Positions 14,664 to 23,671 of a stretch of DNA of 64,000 nucleotides are shown one piece after another. How positions within the stretch are numbered: position 1 is the first letter of the stretch; each line of letters opens with the position of its first letter. Source of the stretch: an uncultured Emergencia sp. Lineage in GTDB: Bacteria; Bacillota; Clostridia; Peptostreptococcales; Anaerovoracaceae. The DNA lies in the NCBI GenBank assembly GCA_904420065.1, contig CAJFTU010000006.1, forward strand, positions 1-64,000, written 5' to 3'. A model generated the notes under the pieces. That model had not been told where the DNA came from, ran no database searches, and worked only from the letters and a program-made list of their open reading frames with translations. The position numbers were made by a program, and so were the translations under genes.

Positions 14664-15851
14664 TTATAGCGCATCAAATTGTTCTTCGGTTACGCCCCAT
14701 GTTGTCGTGAATGTTATGCGTCCTGATGATGCCGAGTTACAATTCCAGTATTGCCCCCAGTTTGACGGCTTTGACGCTGCTTCGCAGTAGAATTCCAGAT
14801 TCTGTGAATTAGAGAACGCAACAGATGCAAGCTGCCCTCCATCGATATAGGTTACTGTGTCAGGGATGAAAAATTTTATATTTTCTCCACTTTTTCCGTG
14901 TGAGAAACTAAACGCATCATAGTTTATTTTCGTCACGTTTCTTGACAGTTTAAATTTTGCCGAATTCGCCATCAGTCTGAAACAATTAGAAAACACATGC
15001 GGCATAATTTCGCCTTTAAAGTCAAATTCTGCATATTTCAGATTTTTGAACGTGTCGCCGTCAGGGAACGCTGCGTTTGTACTATTTCCTTTTAGGTACG
15101 GGCTATTTTGATAAATCTGAAACAGTACATCTGTCGGGCGGTTATCTTCCCCGACTTTTCGATAGATCATTCCGCCCTGTGGATCAATCACTTTTTCATA
15201 ATAGTATCCGTCTTTTATTCCTCCGTTCGGGTAGGCATCTTCTGCATCTGCTACAATGTAATTTGCAAACGCTCCCCTTTGGGCTGCTCTCAGTACTTTT
15301 TCCCCCGTATAGGAAAAAGTGAATGTTCCATCATACGGCGCATTTCCGGTCAGGATCTCCCCTGCCTCCGGATTGTAAGAGATTACCTTCCATTTTTGCG
15401 TTGAATCTGTTCCCCAAAAATATTTCACTACGCCTTCATCATAGTCGAATTTGTTTGTGCCGTTTCCCGCATCAAATCCAGCAAAAAAGTTAACGTCATT
15501 AATTAACGATTTATCAAAACTGGACTGCGTGATTTTGATATAATTCGTAGATGGGTTATTTACATCGCCGGTAAACGACGGGTTTTCCACAGTGATCTCT
15601 TCTTCCCATACATAGGCTTTCCATATATATTTGCCATGTTTCAGTGTTTCCGGATCAAGCGACCCTATGATTTTCTCTCCCTGTACCCACGCTTTATATC
15701 CTTCCAAAATCGTTTCCGCCGTTGCGTTGGCGTCGTCTCCGACTTTGCCGATCAGTGCTGTCATGATCTGATCCACTAACGGGTTCTGTACTTCAACTTC
15801 TGCTGTTACGTCTTCCCCGCCGCCGGGAAATTGATTAATAATCTGTCCCAT
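14664..15851 (-). CDS. Tail fibre with BspA-type leucine-rich repeat tip
   Basis: 395 residues. The N terminus (MGQIINQFPGGGEDVTAEVE) is tail-attachment-like. From about residue 255 the sequence follows BspA/LRR_5 spacing (FKNLKYAEFDFKGEIMPHVF, NCFRLMANSAKFKLSRNVT, FFIPDTVTYIDG) and then LEFYCEAASKPSNWGQYWN, typical of BspA-like surface proteins. The ending ITFTTTWGVTEEQFDAL is usual for phage versions. Likely role: host binding. It follows the other fibre gene by 10 bp. Confidence 0.72.
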   Translation of the reverse strand: MGQIINQFPGGGEDVTAEVEVQNPLVDQIMTALIGKVGDDANATAETILEGYKAWVQGEKIIGSLDPETLKHGKYIWKAYVWEEEITVENPSFTGDVNNPSTNYIKITQSSFDKSLINDVNFFAGFDAGNGTNKFDYDEGVVKYFWGTDSTQKWKVISYNPEAGEILTGNAPYDGTFTFSYTGEKVLRAAQRGAFANYIVADAEDAYPNGGIKDGYYYEKVIDPQGGMIYRKVGEDNRPTDVLFQIYQNSPYLKGNSTNAAFPDGDTFKNLKYAEFDFKGEIMPHVFSNCFRLMANSAKFKLSRNVTKINYDAFSFSHGKSGENIKFFIPDTVTYIDGGQLASVAFSNSQNLEFYCEAASKPSNWGQYWNCNSASSGRITFTTTWGVTEEQFDAL

Positions 15852-15861
15852 GCTTCACCTC

Positions 15862-16251
15862 CTACCCTAATCTCACGATGATTGGTATATCTGTCGTCGG
15901 TTTTTCGCCGTACGCTTTGATCGTCAGGCTATTTTCTGCTTGTGCTGTTTTCCGTAGCATAGCTGTAACCGCTGATTGATATTGTTCATCGGTTGCGGTA
16001 TCAGCTACAGCTATCAGACCGTCACTGTCTGCAGTGATTCCCTCTAACGTCAGGTTATAGGTGTACGGCGCTGTTTCTCCTGTCCAACCAGTAGATAATA
16101 GGGTAGCCGTTAGGTAGGTAGCTCCTTGTCCTTCTATAGCCTCGTGCAGTTTTTCGTCTATGATGTCCATATTATTGTTTATCACAGAAATGTCCACATT
16201 TTCGTTTCCTGCTGGTTTGGTCAGGTTATAATATTGCGTTTGTGTTGCCAT
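15862..16251 (-). CDS. Phage tail fibre, attachment protein
   Basis: 129 residues. The N terminus contains LTKPAGNENVDISVINNNMD, the motif common in tail-fibre N termini of Firmicutes phages. The remainder is a beta-rich region (LTLEGITADSDGLIAVAD) resembling small fibre domains. It directly follows the XkdU-like gene, the usual place for the first fibre gene in PBSX-like tails. Confidence 0.75.
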   Translation of the reverse strand: MATQTQYYNLTKPAGNENVDISVINNNMDIIDEKLHEAIEGQGATYLTATLLSTGWTGETAPYTYNLTLEGITADSDGLIAVADTATDEQYQSAVTAMLRKTAQAENSLTIKAYGEKPTTDIPIIVRLG

Positions 16252-16256
16252 CTAAT

Positions 16257-16784
16257 TCACCTCGTCTGCAGTTCGTCCCATGTTGACGTTTTTGCCTGAT
16301 CCCATGTCAGCGTCAACACATCATTCCATGTATTATACGTGTAAACGTATTCAATCGGTAAATGTGCAGGTTTTGCATCTTCCAGCGCTGCTTTTAACCC
16401 TTCCAGGTCATTTGGTATTCCTTTGTCCGTAAAAGTGACGACGATCTTCCCGTCTTGAAAATCAATCTCCGTCTTTCCATACTTCCAGCTATCCGCAATG
16501 TTTTGCATCGTTTCCACGCTGGTATGCCCCGATGCTCGCCATTTTGCAATCAAACTATATCGTCGATCATCGATGTCCGACTGGTAGGGCGTAATGCCTG
16601 CTTCCGCTTCATAAAATTTCAGCATATCTTCTGAGCAGGTGTCAAAGAACATGTCATCATTAATCTGTCGTCTTCGGCTGTCCAGATCGTCCAATTCCAT
16701 GCCGAACGCGTCCAGAATGGCGTTGACCATTGGGCAGGTCAGATTGATTTTATTTACTTTTCGTTTTAATTCATTGTTCCGCAT
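16257..16784 (-). CDS. Baseplate wedge protein, XkdU/YmfQ-like (DUF2313)
   Basis: 175 residues. LEDLDSRR and the YEAEAGITPYQ-DDRRYSLIAKWR block are typical of YmfQ/XkdU proteins, which join the baseplate J ring to fibres. It overlaps the XkdT-like gene upstream by 14 bp and precedes the fibre genes, as in PBSX. Confidence 0.8.
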   Translation of the reverse strand: MRNNELKRKVNKINLTCPMVNAILDAFGMELDDLDSRRRQINDDMFFDTCSEDMLKFYEAEAGITPYQSDIDDRRYSLIAKWRASGHTSVETMQNIADSWKYGKTEIDFQDGKIVVTFTDKGIPNDLEGLKAALEDAKPAHLPIEYVYTYNTWNDVLTLTWDQAKTSTWDELQTR

Positions 16785-17823
16785 AGGTGAATACCGCCGT
16801 TCCCAATATTGCCACGCTACGCTCTGGCACGCTGATGTTTCCTGTTCCGCTGTTTACTGTCAGCTGTTCGTAGTCCAGCACGCCTTCGACGTCCAATATG
16901 TAATTTCCGACCTGCGCATAGGATACATTCGCATCGGTGAACGCAATGCTGGCCAGATACGTTTCTATAGAATCCTTTATTCCCTGTTCAATCGTTGCAT
17001 GATCCCCATTTACCGTCAGTTTCGCGGTTATATTGATGTCCAGGCCTGTTGCTGCAGATACATAGCAATGGGCGCCCATCGGTGCGACACCTTCTCCTTT
17101 TCCTGATGATTCCGGATCAATGTATTCCTGCACCTGCTGCACCAGTAATTCTGATGCTGGTTTTTTTTCTGTATCAATGATGACAACATCAACTGTGTTT
17201 TCTCCTTTGGCCAGTGGGAACACTTCGGCATCTCCAACGCCACTTACTTCTAATGCCCACGTTTTATACGCTGCTTTATTGCTGCTTCCGGGCGGATTTC
17301 GCAATATCAGTAGATAGCGTTCTCTTAGCGCTTTGTCCGTTTCTGCATCGTATCCGTCATGCGTGGGTTCATTATTTGTACAGGCGTTGATTCCTGCAAT
17401 GGTTACCGGCATCTGTGTGATACTGCCGGCGCCAACCATGCCCGTATTTCCTGATACCAGTGCAGTTACCGGCACCTCGCCGGTATTTACAATTTGTACG
17501 GTTTCATCTGCTGCAAACTGTACACCATTCGGGGTTTCGAAAATATCCCCCTGATTTACAGTTCCAGTCCCTGTCACGGTAACAATTCCCTTTGCGTAGG
17601 TGGCTGCCCTTCGACTTACGCCTTTTCGTTGGCTGACGAATCGTTCCAGTTCGTTCCCAGTCAGATTTTCGATGTCGAATTTTGCGTCTACTGCAGCCAG
17701 ATCCGTGTCCATTTCGTCCATAACCTGTCCTACGGATTCCGTCAAATCATAAATCAAATACCCCGGTGTTTTTTCATATTCATTTGAGATCCGGTCGCGA
17801 ATTTCCTGTCCGTTTTCAGACAC
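16771..17823 (-). CDS. Baseplate protein J, XkdT-like
   Basis: 350 residues of the Mu gp47/T4 gp6-type baseplate family. Visible hallmarks are the N-terminal YLIYDLTESVGQVMDEMD, the RKGVSRRAATYAKGIVTVTG region, and the NPPGSSNKAAYKTWALEVSGVGDAEVFP block that is diagnostic for the J family. It forms the baseplate ring of contractile tails. It overlaps its neighbours on both sides by 8-14 bp. Confidence 0.92.
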   Translation of the reverse strand: MSENGQEIRDRISNEYEKTPGYLIYDLTESVGQVMDEMDTDLAAVDAKFDIENLTGNELERFVSQRKGVSRRAATYAKGIVTVTGTGTVNQGDIFETPNGVQFAADETVQIVNTGEVPVTALVSGNTGMVGAGSITQMPVTIAGINACTNNEPTHDGYDAETDKALRERYLLILRNPPGSSNKAAYKTWALEVSGVGDAEVFPLAKGENTVDVVIIDTEKKPASELLVQQVQEYIDPESSGKGEGVAPMGAHCYVSAATGLDINITAKLTVNGDHATIEQGIKDSIETYLASIAFTDANVSYAQVGNYILDVEGVLDYEQLTVNSGTGNISVPERSVAILGTAVFTYAEQ

Positions 17824-18253
17824 TGGTTTCCACCTCCACCTCTGTTTTGTCTGTCATTACTACTGTTAACGATATCGTCAGCTTATCGCCTTCTTTTTTA
17901 AACTGAAAATCTTCTATGCTTTCAATTGCCCGATTGTCCAGTGCTTTTTCTTCGACTTCGCGTTTGATTTCACTGGCGACGAACGCGGTATCTTTGTATC
18001 CGATGTAGTTTTCGATGTATGTACCAAAATCCGTTCCATCATATACGTCAAATTTATCCGCGGCAGTTTTGACCAAGAATCCGACCCATTGCCTTACCGC
18101 CTCTTTCTGGGTGCATTCAATGATCTTGCCGTCTCTCACGACGTAGCGACCACGATCGAAATCATACAGCGGCGTTCGCCCGATTTTCGTCGACTGCATG
18201 GCGACCAGATTTTCTTCTTCTGTTTCAAAATCATAATTTACTTCGGGAAACAT
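17816..18253 (-). CDS. Baseplate protein XkdS-like (DUF2634)
   Basis: 145 residues. The block VRQWVGFLVKTAADKFDVYDGTDFG followed by YIGYKDTAFVASEIKREVEEKAL is the gp25/XkdS (DUF2634) pattern. It acts in the baseplate with the J protein. It is preceded by the DUF2577-like gene with a 1 bp gap and overlaps the J gene by 8 bp. Confidence 0.87.
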   Translation of the reverse strand: MFPEVNYDFETEEENLVAMQSTKIGRTPLYDFDRGRYVVRDGKIIECTQKEAVRQWVGFLVKTAADKFDVYDGTDFGTYIENYIGYKDTAFVASEIKREVEEKALDNRAIESIEDFQFKKEGDKLTISLTVVMTDKTEVEVETSV

Positions 18254-18254
18254 G

Positions 18255-18659
18255 TCATTCCTCCAGCAGATCGATCAGCGCCATTGTTGACACGCCATCA
18301 ATCGGCGCAATCAATACTCGCTGACCTTTTTTCGGTACGTCCTTGCGTTTTGCCGTAATCGTCGTTCCATCTGGCCTTTCAAACGTAATGTTTTCACTGT
18401 ATTCGGAAAATGTTCTGCTTAAAAACAGATTATCTCCGGCGTAATACATTGCTTCGCCGCCCAGGACGGATACCGTTACCGGCGACAAGTTTTCCAATGT
18501 GCCAATGTAGAACGACGCGTCGCTTATAGCCTGTGCTCTTGCTTTTCTTTCTCCATTTTTGATCCTGTTCGCAATTTCATACTCCCACATTAATAATTCT
18601 CCATTTCGCAGTTCATCATATGTAGTCCCTTGTTTAGCGTGTGTGTGCAGCTTTTGCAT
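18255..18659 (-). CDS. XkdR-like tail protein (DUF2577)
   Basis: 134 residues. The C-terminal half contains GDNLFLSRTFSEYSENITFERPDG and GQRVLIAPIDGVSTMALID, the DUF2577 pattern of PBSX XkdR. The N terminus overlaps the hub gene by 70 bp, so the true start may be further in (the next candidates are MWEYEIANRIKNG and beyond). It is part of the conserved XkdP-Q-R-S-T order. Confidence 0.8.
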   Translation of the reverse strand: MQKLHTHAKQGTTYDELRNGELLMWEYEIANRIKNGERKARAQAISDASFYIGTLENLSPVTVSVLGGEAMYYAGDNLFLSRTFSEYSENITFERPDGTTITAKRKDVPKKGQRVLIAPIDGVSTMALIDLLEE

Positions 18660-19561
18660 TTGTACCAGCCTTTTATCCCGACCTCTGGACGGTCAAAGTA
18701 GACCATACGTGATGCCCTTACCACATTGTTCCCGACCATTTCCGCCGTAAACGATACGATGACCTTATTTAGGCTGGCCAGCTTATTCTTCGCAATGTTT
18801 CTCGCTTTCGCTTCATTTATATCATCTTGTGTTTCTACCTCAGTCAATAGTCCGTATTTTGCAATCGATGTGTCTGACTTTGCCGTCGCTTTGATCTGCG
18901 TCTTTTTTTCGTCAGTTCCGGCAACGATCACTTTATTTCGCAGATCCTCGATCGATCTGGTCCCGGTAATATTGCACGATTTCGTGCAGGACAGAATCCT
19001 GCCCGTTTTGTCTTCATACGTCGGTTTTACTTTGATGTACCCGTCCTGTATGATGTTTAGTTTCCCTTTGGACATCTCCATGCGGTATCCTTTTCCGGTT
19101 TCATTCTTAACTTTTTTCAGGATATCTGTCAGCACATCTGCCACAATTTCGTCTTTATAGGTCTTATTGATCAGCGTGGCCAGATTTGGCATTGTGCCAA
19201 TAGGCACATCATAACGGTCGCACAATTTTCGGATTGCCTTCGACGCAGAAATTTTATTAAACTGAATAACGGTTTCTGATTTGTTCAGGTAATAGGCGTA
19301 ATCATATCCGCTGTAAGTTCCTCCTTCCAGCGGCACGGACGTAATCATGCCGCGTAAGAGTTCCTTTCCGTTATTCGTGATCAGTATCGTATCCCCGTTA
19401 TATAGCCTGCCTTTGAATTGTTCGTCAAAATAGCTGTGCGGAAGATCAAAGCTAAATTCCATTCCCAGCGAATCAACGGAATCTGACCAGGTTAGATTTC
19501 CGATTGCTTTTGAAATGTTTGTTCGTTTTCCGTTTCGAATTTGGTAAATTTGATAGTTCAC
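18590..19561 (-). CDS. Baseplate hub protein XkdQ-like
   Basis: 323 residues related to the gpD/gp27 hub family. It contains GNLTWSDSVDSLGMEFSFDLP near the N terminus, a central domain with ILKKVKNETGKGYRMEMSKG, and the C-terminal segment RNKVIVAGTDEKK typical of XkdQ. The hub joins the tail tube to the spike. It begins right after the XkdP-like gene. Confidence 0.85.
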   Translation of the reverse strand: MNYQIYQIRNGKRTNISKAIGNLTWSDSVDSLGMEFSFDLPHSYFDEQFKGRLYNGDTILITNNGKELLRGMITSVPLEGGTYSGYDYAYYLNKSETVIQFNKISASKAIRKLCDRYDVPIGTMPNLATLINKTYKDEIVADVLTDILKKVKNETGKGYRMEMSKGKLNIIQDGYIKVKPTYEDKTGRILSCTKSCNITGTRSIEDLRNKVIVAGTDEKKTQIKATAKSDTSIAKYGLLTEVETQDDINEAKARNIAKNKLASLNKVIVSFTAEMVGNNVVRASRMVYFDRPEVGIKGWYKCKSCTHTLNKGLHMMNCEMENY

Positions 19562-19984
19562 TTAATACACCAACCTGTATTGCTCAAATTCCATGCTGTA
19601 AGAATAATCCCCATTTTTGTTTACTCCGCTGATTTCGAATGTCTCCAGCGCGCAGAGCCGGTTAAATACCTCAGTTCCGTCGTTGCGAGTTATGACGATC
19701 CGCATGGTTTTCCGGTTTTTTCTGGAATTACGAAATAGCCTTACATATTGCATTGGATCCTCGTAGGCATCTGGTTCCATATATTCCTGTCTGCCGTTTG
19801 GAAAAACGCTGGAAATACTGACTTTTGCCAATGGTTCCGCTCCCATGACTTTGATCTGGCTGTATTTCACGGCATCTTTGTTTTCATTAGGGCTATCCCC
19901 ATACGATATCGTCAGCATTTCCGTCGTTACATATGGCAGCACGACAATCGTTTTGTTGTTATCTATTCCTATGGTAATCTTCAT
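19562..19984 (-). CDS. Tail protein in XkdP position, without LysM domain
   Basis: 140 residues, beta-rich, starting MKITIGIDNNKTIVVLPYVT and ending DYSYSMEFEQYRLVY. The segment EPDAYEDPMQYVRLFRNSR matches the N-terminal part of XkdP-type proteins, but the peptidoglycan-binding LysM module usual in XkdP is absent. It probably contributes to the hub connection between tape measure and XkdQ. Confidence 0.65.
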   Translation of the reverse strand: MKITIGIDNNKTIVVLPYVTTEMLTISYGDSPNENKDAVKYSQIKVMGAEPLAKVSISSVFPNGRQEYMEPDAYEDPMQYVRLFRNSRKNRKTMRIVITRNDGTEVFNRLCALETFEISGVNKNGDYSYSMEFEQYRLVY

Positions 19985-19994
19985 GCTGCCCTCC

Positions 19995-21635
19995 TTAGCA
20001 ATTTCCTAACGCAGATATGATTCTGTTTGCAATGTATTTCCCGGATTTTTCCATGTATTCTTCGTTTCCAATCATGTTCCCCTGAACAGTATAGTTCACC
20101 GTAATGGTCGTGCCTCCTCCCATCTTCGGCACTTGGTCATGAGGGATAATCTGCGTACCCGACGGGAAAATCGCCGCTTCGGATCGTCCTCTTTCAGAGA
20201 ACCCAGTTAAACCACCTTTAAAATATGTCGTTCCTGTGGCGTGGCCGGCTACGCTGTTTGCTATACTTCTTACGCCTTTTGCACCTGTCCCTGTCGCCTG
20301 ATTGATTTTTTTGGCATCGCCGGCAAGGCCGAATAGTTCTTTAAACTTATCTATTGCCGTACCGATCCAGCCGACCACCGTCTGGATCACGCCGACGATC
20401 CCGAATATTGCATCACGAAAAACGCCGATTGGTCCTCTGGCATTCATGAACCATTTTTTCGCTTTTTCGATCCATTTTCCTAATTTTTTCCAGTTTTTAA
20501 TCAGCCAAAGCACGACTGCGACGACGGCGGCGATGGCTAATCGGATTAACAGCACTTTCGGATCTAAACCAGTAAACGCTTTCCCTAATACGTCGACCAC
20601 TGTTTTAACCTGATCGAACGCATTTTTTAAAACGCTGATTCCTTTCAGCGCAAGCATTGCTTTTAACACATTTTTCGCAACAGGAATCAGCCAATCCGCA
20701 TTATCTTTTAACCATTTGATTGCATCTGCTGCTGTGTTGCAGGCTTTCGAAAATACATTTCCTACCTTTTCAGCGATCCGGTCTATCGTCCCATCTTGCT
20801 GCCACTTGTCCAGCGTTTCTGCCAACTTAATCATTTTTTCGCGGATAATGTCGAATGCACTTCCCGCTCGAACAGTTCCGTCTGATTGCATGCCCATTAC
20901 GTTGGCAAGCGCACTTTTTACCGTTCCGGTTACTGTAGACCATGCGCCTTTTAGGGTTTGCGCTTGTTTTGCTGCACCTCCGGCGAATTTATCTTCCATC
21001 AGCGCAAGCATTGCCTGATTAAATTTTTTCTGATTGGTGATCTGGCCTTGATTGTTTATGATTTGTTCGTTTGTGAACATTTTTTCGGCTTTTTCCTGGA
21101 TCTGTCTCTTCGTGATGCCAAATTCCTTTAATCGTTCCAGTTCACCAGTTTGCGCGTCGATTAACGCTTCCACCGCCTGGTCAAATGACTTGTTTGTCGC
21201 GCCCGCCATATCTCCGGTATAGGTCAGCCATTTTTTCGCCGACATGCCCATTGACTCAAACTTTGCCGCGCCTTCTACGACTTCATTGCCTTCGAATGGC
21301 GTTTTGTTGGCGTAATCCATCGCATAGGTCATGATTTTTGCCGCTTTTTGCGTGTCCTTCGTGGCAGTTTCCAGTTGCGCCCGGTAACCCTCCATGTCGA
21401 ATGCCTCAGAAAAACCCGTTTTCACTGCCGCTGCGCCTAATACTCCCAATCCTGCTGCTGCGCGTTTTGCCGCTTTGGTCAGTTTTTTATCCATAGACGT
21501 CGCGAACCGCTTAATTCGCGCATCGGCGATTTTCACCTGATTCTGAACCTTTTTCGTTTCACTCGAAACATTGCGAAGCGGCTTCGAAATTTCATCTTTC
21601 AGTTTTAAAATGACAGCTAACTTTCTACTTGCCAA
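19995..21635 (-). CDS. Tail tape measure protein
   Basis: 546 residues. It has a helical N-terminal TMP domain (MEGYRAQLETATKDTQKAAKI, KFESMGMSAKKWLTYTGDMA), two hydrophobic stretches at about 290-360 and 385-440, and a C terminus with GLTGFSERGRSEAAIFPSGT typical of XkdO-type tape measures. It sets tail length; the size implies a rather short contractile tail. The start overlaps the frameshifted chaperone stop by 11 bp. Confidence 0.92.
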   Translation of the reverse strand: MASRKLAVILKLKDEISKPLRNVSSETKKVQNQVKIADARIKRFATSMDKKLTKAAKRAAAGLGVLGAAAVKTGFSEAFDMEGYRAQLETATKDTQKAAKIMTYAMDYANKTPFEGNEVVEGAAKFESMGMSAKKWLTYTGDMAGATNKSFDQAVEALIDAQTGELERLKEFGITKRQIQEKAEKMFTNEQIINNQGQITNQKKFNQAMLALMEDKFAGGAAKQAQTLKGAWSTVTGTVKSALANVMGMQSDGTVRAGSAFDIIREKMIKLAETLDKWQQDGTIDRIAEKVGNVFSKACNTAADAIKWLKDNADWLIPVAKNVLKAMLALKGISVLKNAFDQVKTVVDVLGKAFTGLDPKVLLIRLAIAAVVAVVLWLIKNWKKLGKWIEKAKKWFMNARGPIGVFRDAIFGIVGVIQTVVGWIGTAIDKFKELFGLAGDAKKINQATGTGAKGVRSIANSVAGHATGTTYFKGGLTGFSERGRSEAAIFPSGTQIIPHDQVPKMGGGTTITVNYTVQGNMIGNEEYMEKSGKYIANRIISALGNC

Positions 21636-22169
21636 CTTCGCTCACCTCTTCAGCATATTTTTCCATCGCAGCGATATAGAACATTTTTTCAATCATGCCT
21701 AAACCGAAAAGTTCATCTAAAGAATGGCCGCGCAGGAGATAAAACGCAATCATCTGCGCTTCTCCGTCGCGGCCCATCAGTTTTTTATGTCTTCGACTGT
21801 ATCGGCTAATCCATACATGTCTAAAATCCGGTTGCAAATCCGATTCATCTCGCCCAGATCGTCGTCCAGAACCTTCATAACAATTTCTGTCGGCTCTTTG
21901 CAATCATAGGCTTCCTGTAACTCCTTGTCGTGAAACAATGGAACAGAGGCGTAGATCAATTCTGCGTTCAGTTCCATATTCGCACGAAGGGAATCTTCTT
22001 CTGTCATATCCATGATATCCGCGATTCTGGTTATCGGCAGCTTCTTGATCATCAGCGTTTCGCCGATCGCTTTGCAATCGTACTCAATATATTTTATTTC
22101 ATTCGCTTTTTTCGCCTGTGCTCTTGCGATCAAAGACTCTTTTGTTGCTTTCTTCATTTTTTCGCCCAT
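21625..22169 (-). CDS. Tail assembly chaperone, -1 frameshift fusion product
   Basis: A -1 shift at AAAAAAC (21780-21786) extends the 130-residue XkdN-like protein by 51 residues (LMGRDGEAQMIAFYLLRGHS and on to EEVSEVGK) to 181 residues. The extension is the real part of the 21625-21903 ORF in the track. Long-tailed phages make both the short and the fused chaperone in this position, directly before the tape measure gene. The extension overlaps the tape measure start. Confidence 0.8.
21777..22169 (-). CDS. Tail assembly chaperone, XkdN-like (unshifted product)
   Basis: 130 residues, largely helical (ARAQKANEIKYIEYDCKAIG, IADIMDMTEEDSLRANMELN). The position between tail tube and tape measure, and the slippery heptamer at its 3' end, identify it as the gpG-type chaperone of the G/GT pair. 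It binds the tape measure during tail assembly. The gene starts one base after the tail tube stop. Confidence 0.85.
   Translation of the reverse strand: MGEKMKKATKESLIARAQAKKANEIKYIEYDCKAIGETLMIKKLPITRIADIMDMTEEDSLRANMELNAELIYASVPLFHDKELQEAYDCKEPTEIVMKVLDDDLGEMNRICNRILDMYGLADTVEDIKN
21780..21786 (-). promoter_or_regulatory. Programmed -1 ribosomal frameshift site
   Basis: The minus strand reads A AAA AAC TGA in the zero frame: a canonical X XXY YYZ heptamer immediately before the stop. Confidence 0.82.
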
Positions 22170-22170
22170 T

Positions 22171-22605
22171 TTACACCGCCATATCTAACATCTCGAAGTC
22201 CGCAAACTTAAATGGTACTTCTTCCTCTCCGATGGTTTTCTCTTCAAATTTTAGGATCGTCGCCTCGTCGAAGGTTACCTCATTCATCTGTACACGTTCT
22301 GCTCCGATTCCGGCTGGATCATCAATCATTCCTACTACGACGATTTCTGGGAAACGTCCCGCTTTCAGGTCCGCCAGCAGCATCTGCATAATCGACGAAT
22401 CGACTTTGTGAAACGTCATCGTTCCTTCTCCGGCGTAACCCATATACTTCTGGTGTGTTCCTGTGTCCTCCGCGATGTTCACCTCTTCAAAGGTGAATGT
22501 TAACTTCGCTTCAAAACTTTTTATGTTAGCGAATTTTTCGCCGTTAATGAACACCCGTCCGAATGTCCCGTTGAATACCTGATTGGCGTTTGGTTTTTTC
22601 TTCAT
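22171..22605 (-). CDS. Tail tube protein, XkdM-like
   Basis: 144 residues, beta-rich. NQVFNGTFGRVFINGEKFAN at the N terminus and GYAGEGTMTFHKVDSSIM in the middle match the XkdM/gp19-type tube family. It polymerises into the inner tube of the contractile tail. It lies 10 bp after the sheath gene, as in PBSX-like tails. Confidence 0.92.
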   Translation of the reverse strand: MKKKPNANQVFNGTFGRVFINGEKFANIKSFEAKLTFTFEEVNIAEDTGTHQKYMGYAGEGTMTFHKVDSSIMQMLLADLKAGRFPEIVVVGMIDDPAGIGAERVQMNEVTFDEATILKFEEKTIGEEEVPFKFADFEMLDMAV

Positions 22606-22615
22606 GTTTTCCTCC

Positions 22616-23668
22616 TTAGTTCATATATACGTTGAACTGCAGATCTTCGATGGCATCGGAAAATCTGACATTTGCTTGCAGGTAAACATAGGTTTTGTAC
22701 GGGTTCTTTTTTACCGTTTCGGTGTCCCAGTCCATCGCTTCGGTTTTTCCTGCTGAGATCCACGCCTTCCGCTGCGTTTCCGCGTCGATCTCTGCCAGAT
22801 TATCAAAATCCCGGCTTAACACATCTTCAATTTCGAGCTGCCGGAAATAGGTATTTACCGCGGCCATGAAAACCGTCTGGTTGTCCACTGTGTTTTTGTA
22901 TTTTCCGATATAGCTTTCCTTGAACGTCGTAATGATGTCCTCTTTCATCAGATCCATGCCTTCGACGATCGTGATCTTTTTTAAATCCTCGTTCTCTACA
23001 GTCGTCGCGGAATTCACGCCTCTTGCTACGCGAACGGTTCCATAGTCGTTAAATAGGACAAATTCGCCGTCATCTACTGCGGAACCTGCGTCTGCTACAT
23101 CAATAACGGATTCCAGATCGTCAAATATGTAGTACGTGCTGCTGCGATCCAGCGGTAATGCAGCTAACATTCCGGCAATTCTGCCCAGGTATTTGTATCC
23201 GTCGATTTCTGCCGCGTCATCTTTTCGTTTTACTTTTGTGTTTGTGAAATTGACGACATGCGGATCATCTGCCGGCTGGTTATACACGACGGCTTTGATT
23301 GGCACGGCTGCCGGTTTCGCGTTTCGCGATTCGACATAGGTCGGTACTGCCGTCTGCGTCTGTCCGATATATGCCAGCCAGTTAAACTTCAACGTATCTA
23401 ATGTGGCTTCAATGTCCGTAAACGCTTTACTGTCAGGAATCCTTACAACATATACCTTTGTTGGCCCGTCAGTGAATGCGTCTTCGATTGCTGCGTAGTT
23501 TTCCGCCGTATAGTCTGTCTGCAGCACCTCGCTCAGCGCGCTGTATTCCGATATGGCTGTTTCTTTCGTGGTATCATCAACGACCAGGCAGACGATCCCT
23601 CGTTCACTTCGTGTGATTGCTGTCTTTGCCTTCGTTAAAAACTCCACGGTAATATTTGGCAAACCCAT
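22616..23668 (-). CDS. Tail sheath protein, XkdK-like
   Basis: 350 residues. The N terminus GLPNITVEFLTKAKTAITRSERGIV and the C-terminal MDWDTETVKKNPYKTYVYLQAN with FSDAIEDLQFNVYMN are the contractile sheath hallmarks. It shows the tail is a contractile (myovirus-like) type. It follows the DUF6838-like completion protein with a 3 bp gap. Confidence 0.93.
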   Translation of the reverse strand: MGLPNITVEFLTKAKTAITRSERGIVCLVVDDTTKETAISEYSALSEVLQTDYTAENYAAIEDAFTDGPTKVYVVRIPDSKAFTDIEATLDTLKFNWLAYIGQTQTAVPTYVESRNAKPAAVPIKAVVYNQPADDPHVVNFTNTKVKRKDDAAEIDGYKYLGRIAGMLAALPLDRSSTYYIFDDLESVIDVADAGSAVDDGEFVLFNDYGTVRVARGVNSATTVENEDLKKITIVEGMDLMKEDIITTFKESYIGKYKNTVDNQTVFMAAVNTYFRQLEIEDVLSRDFDNLAEIDAETQRKAWISAGKTEAMDWDTETVKKNPYKTYVYLQANVRFSDAIEDLQFNVYMN

Positions 23669-23671
23669 AGA

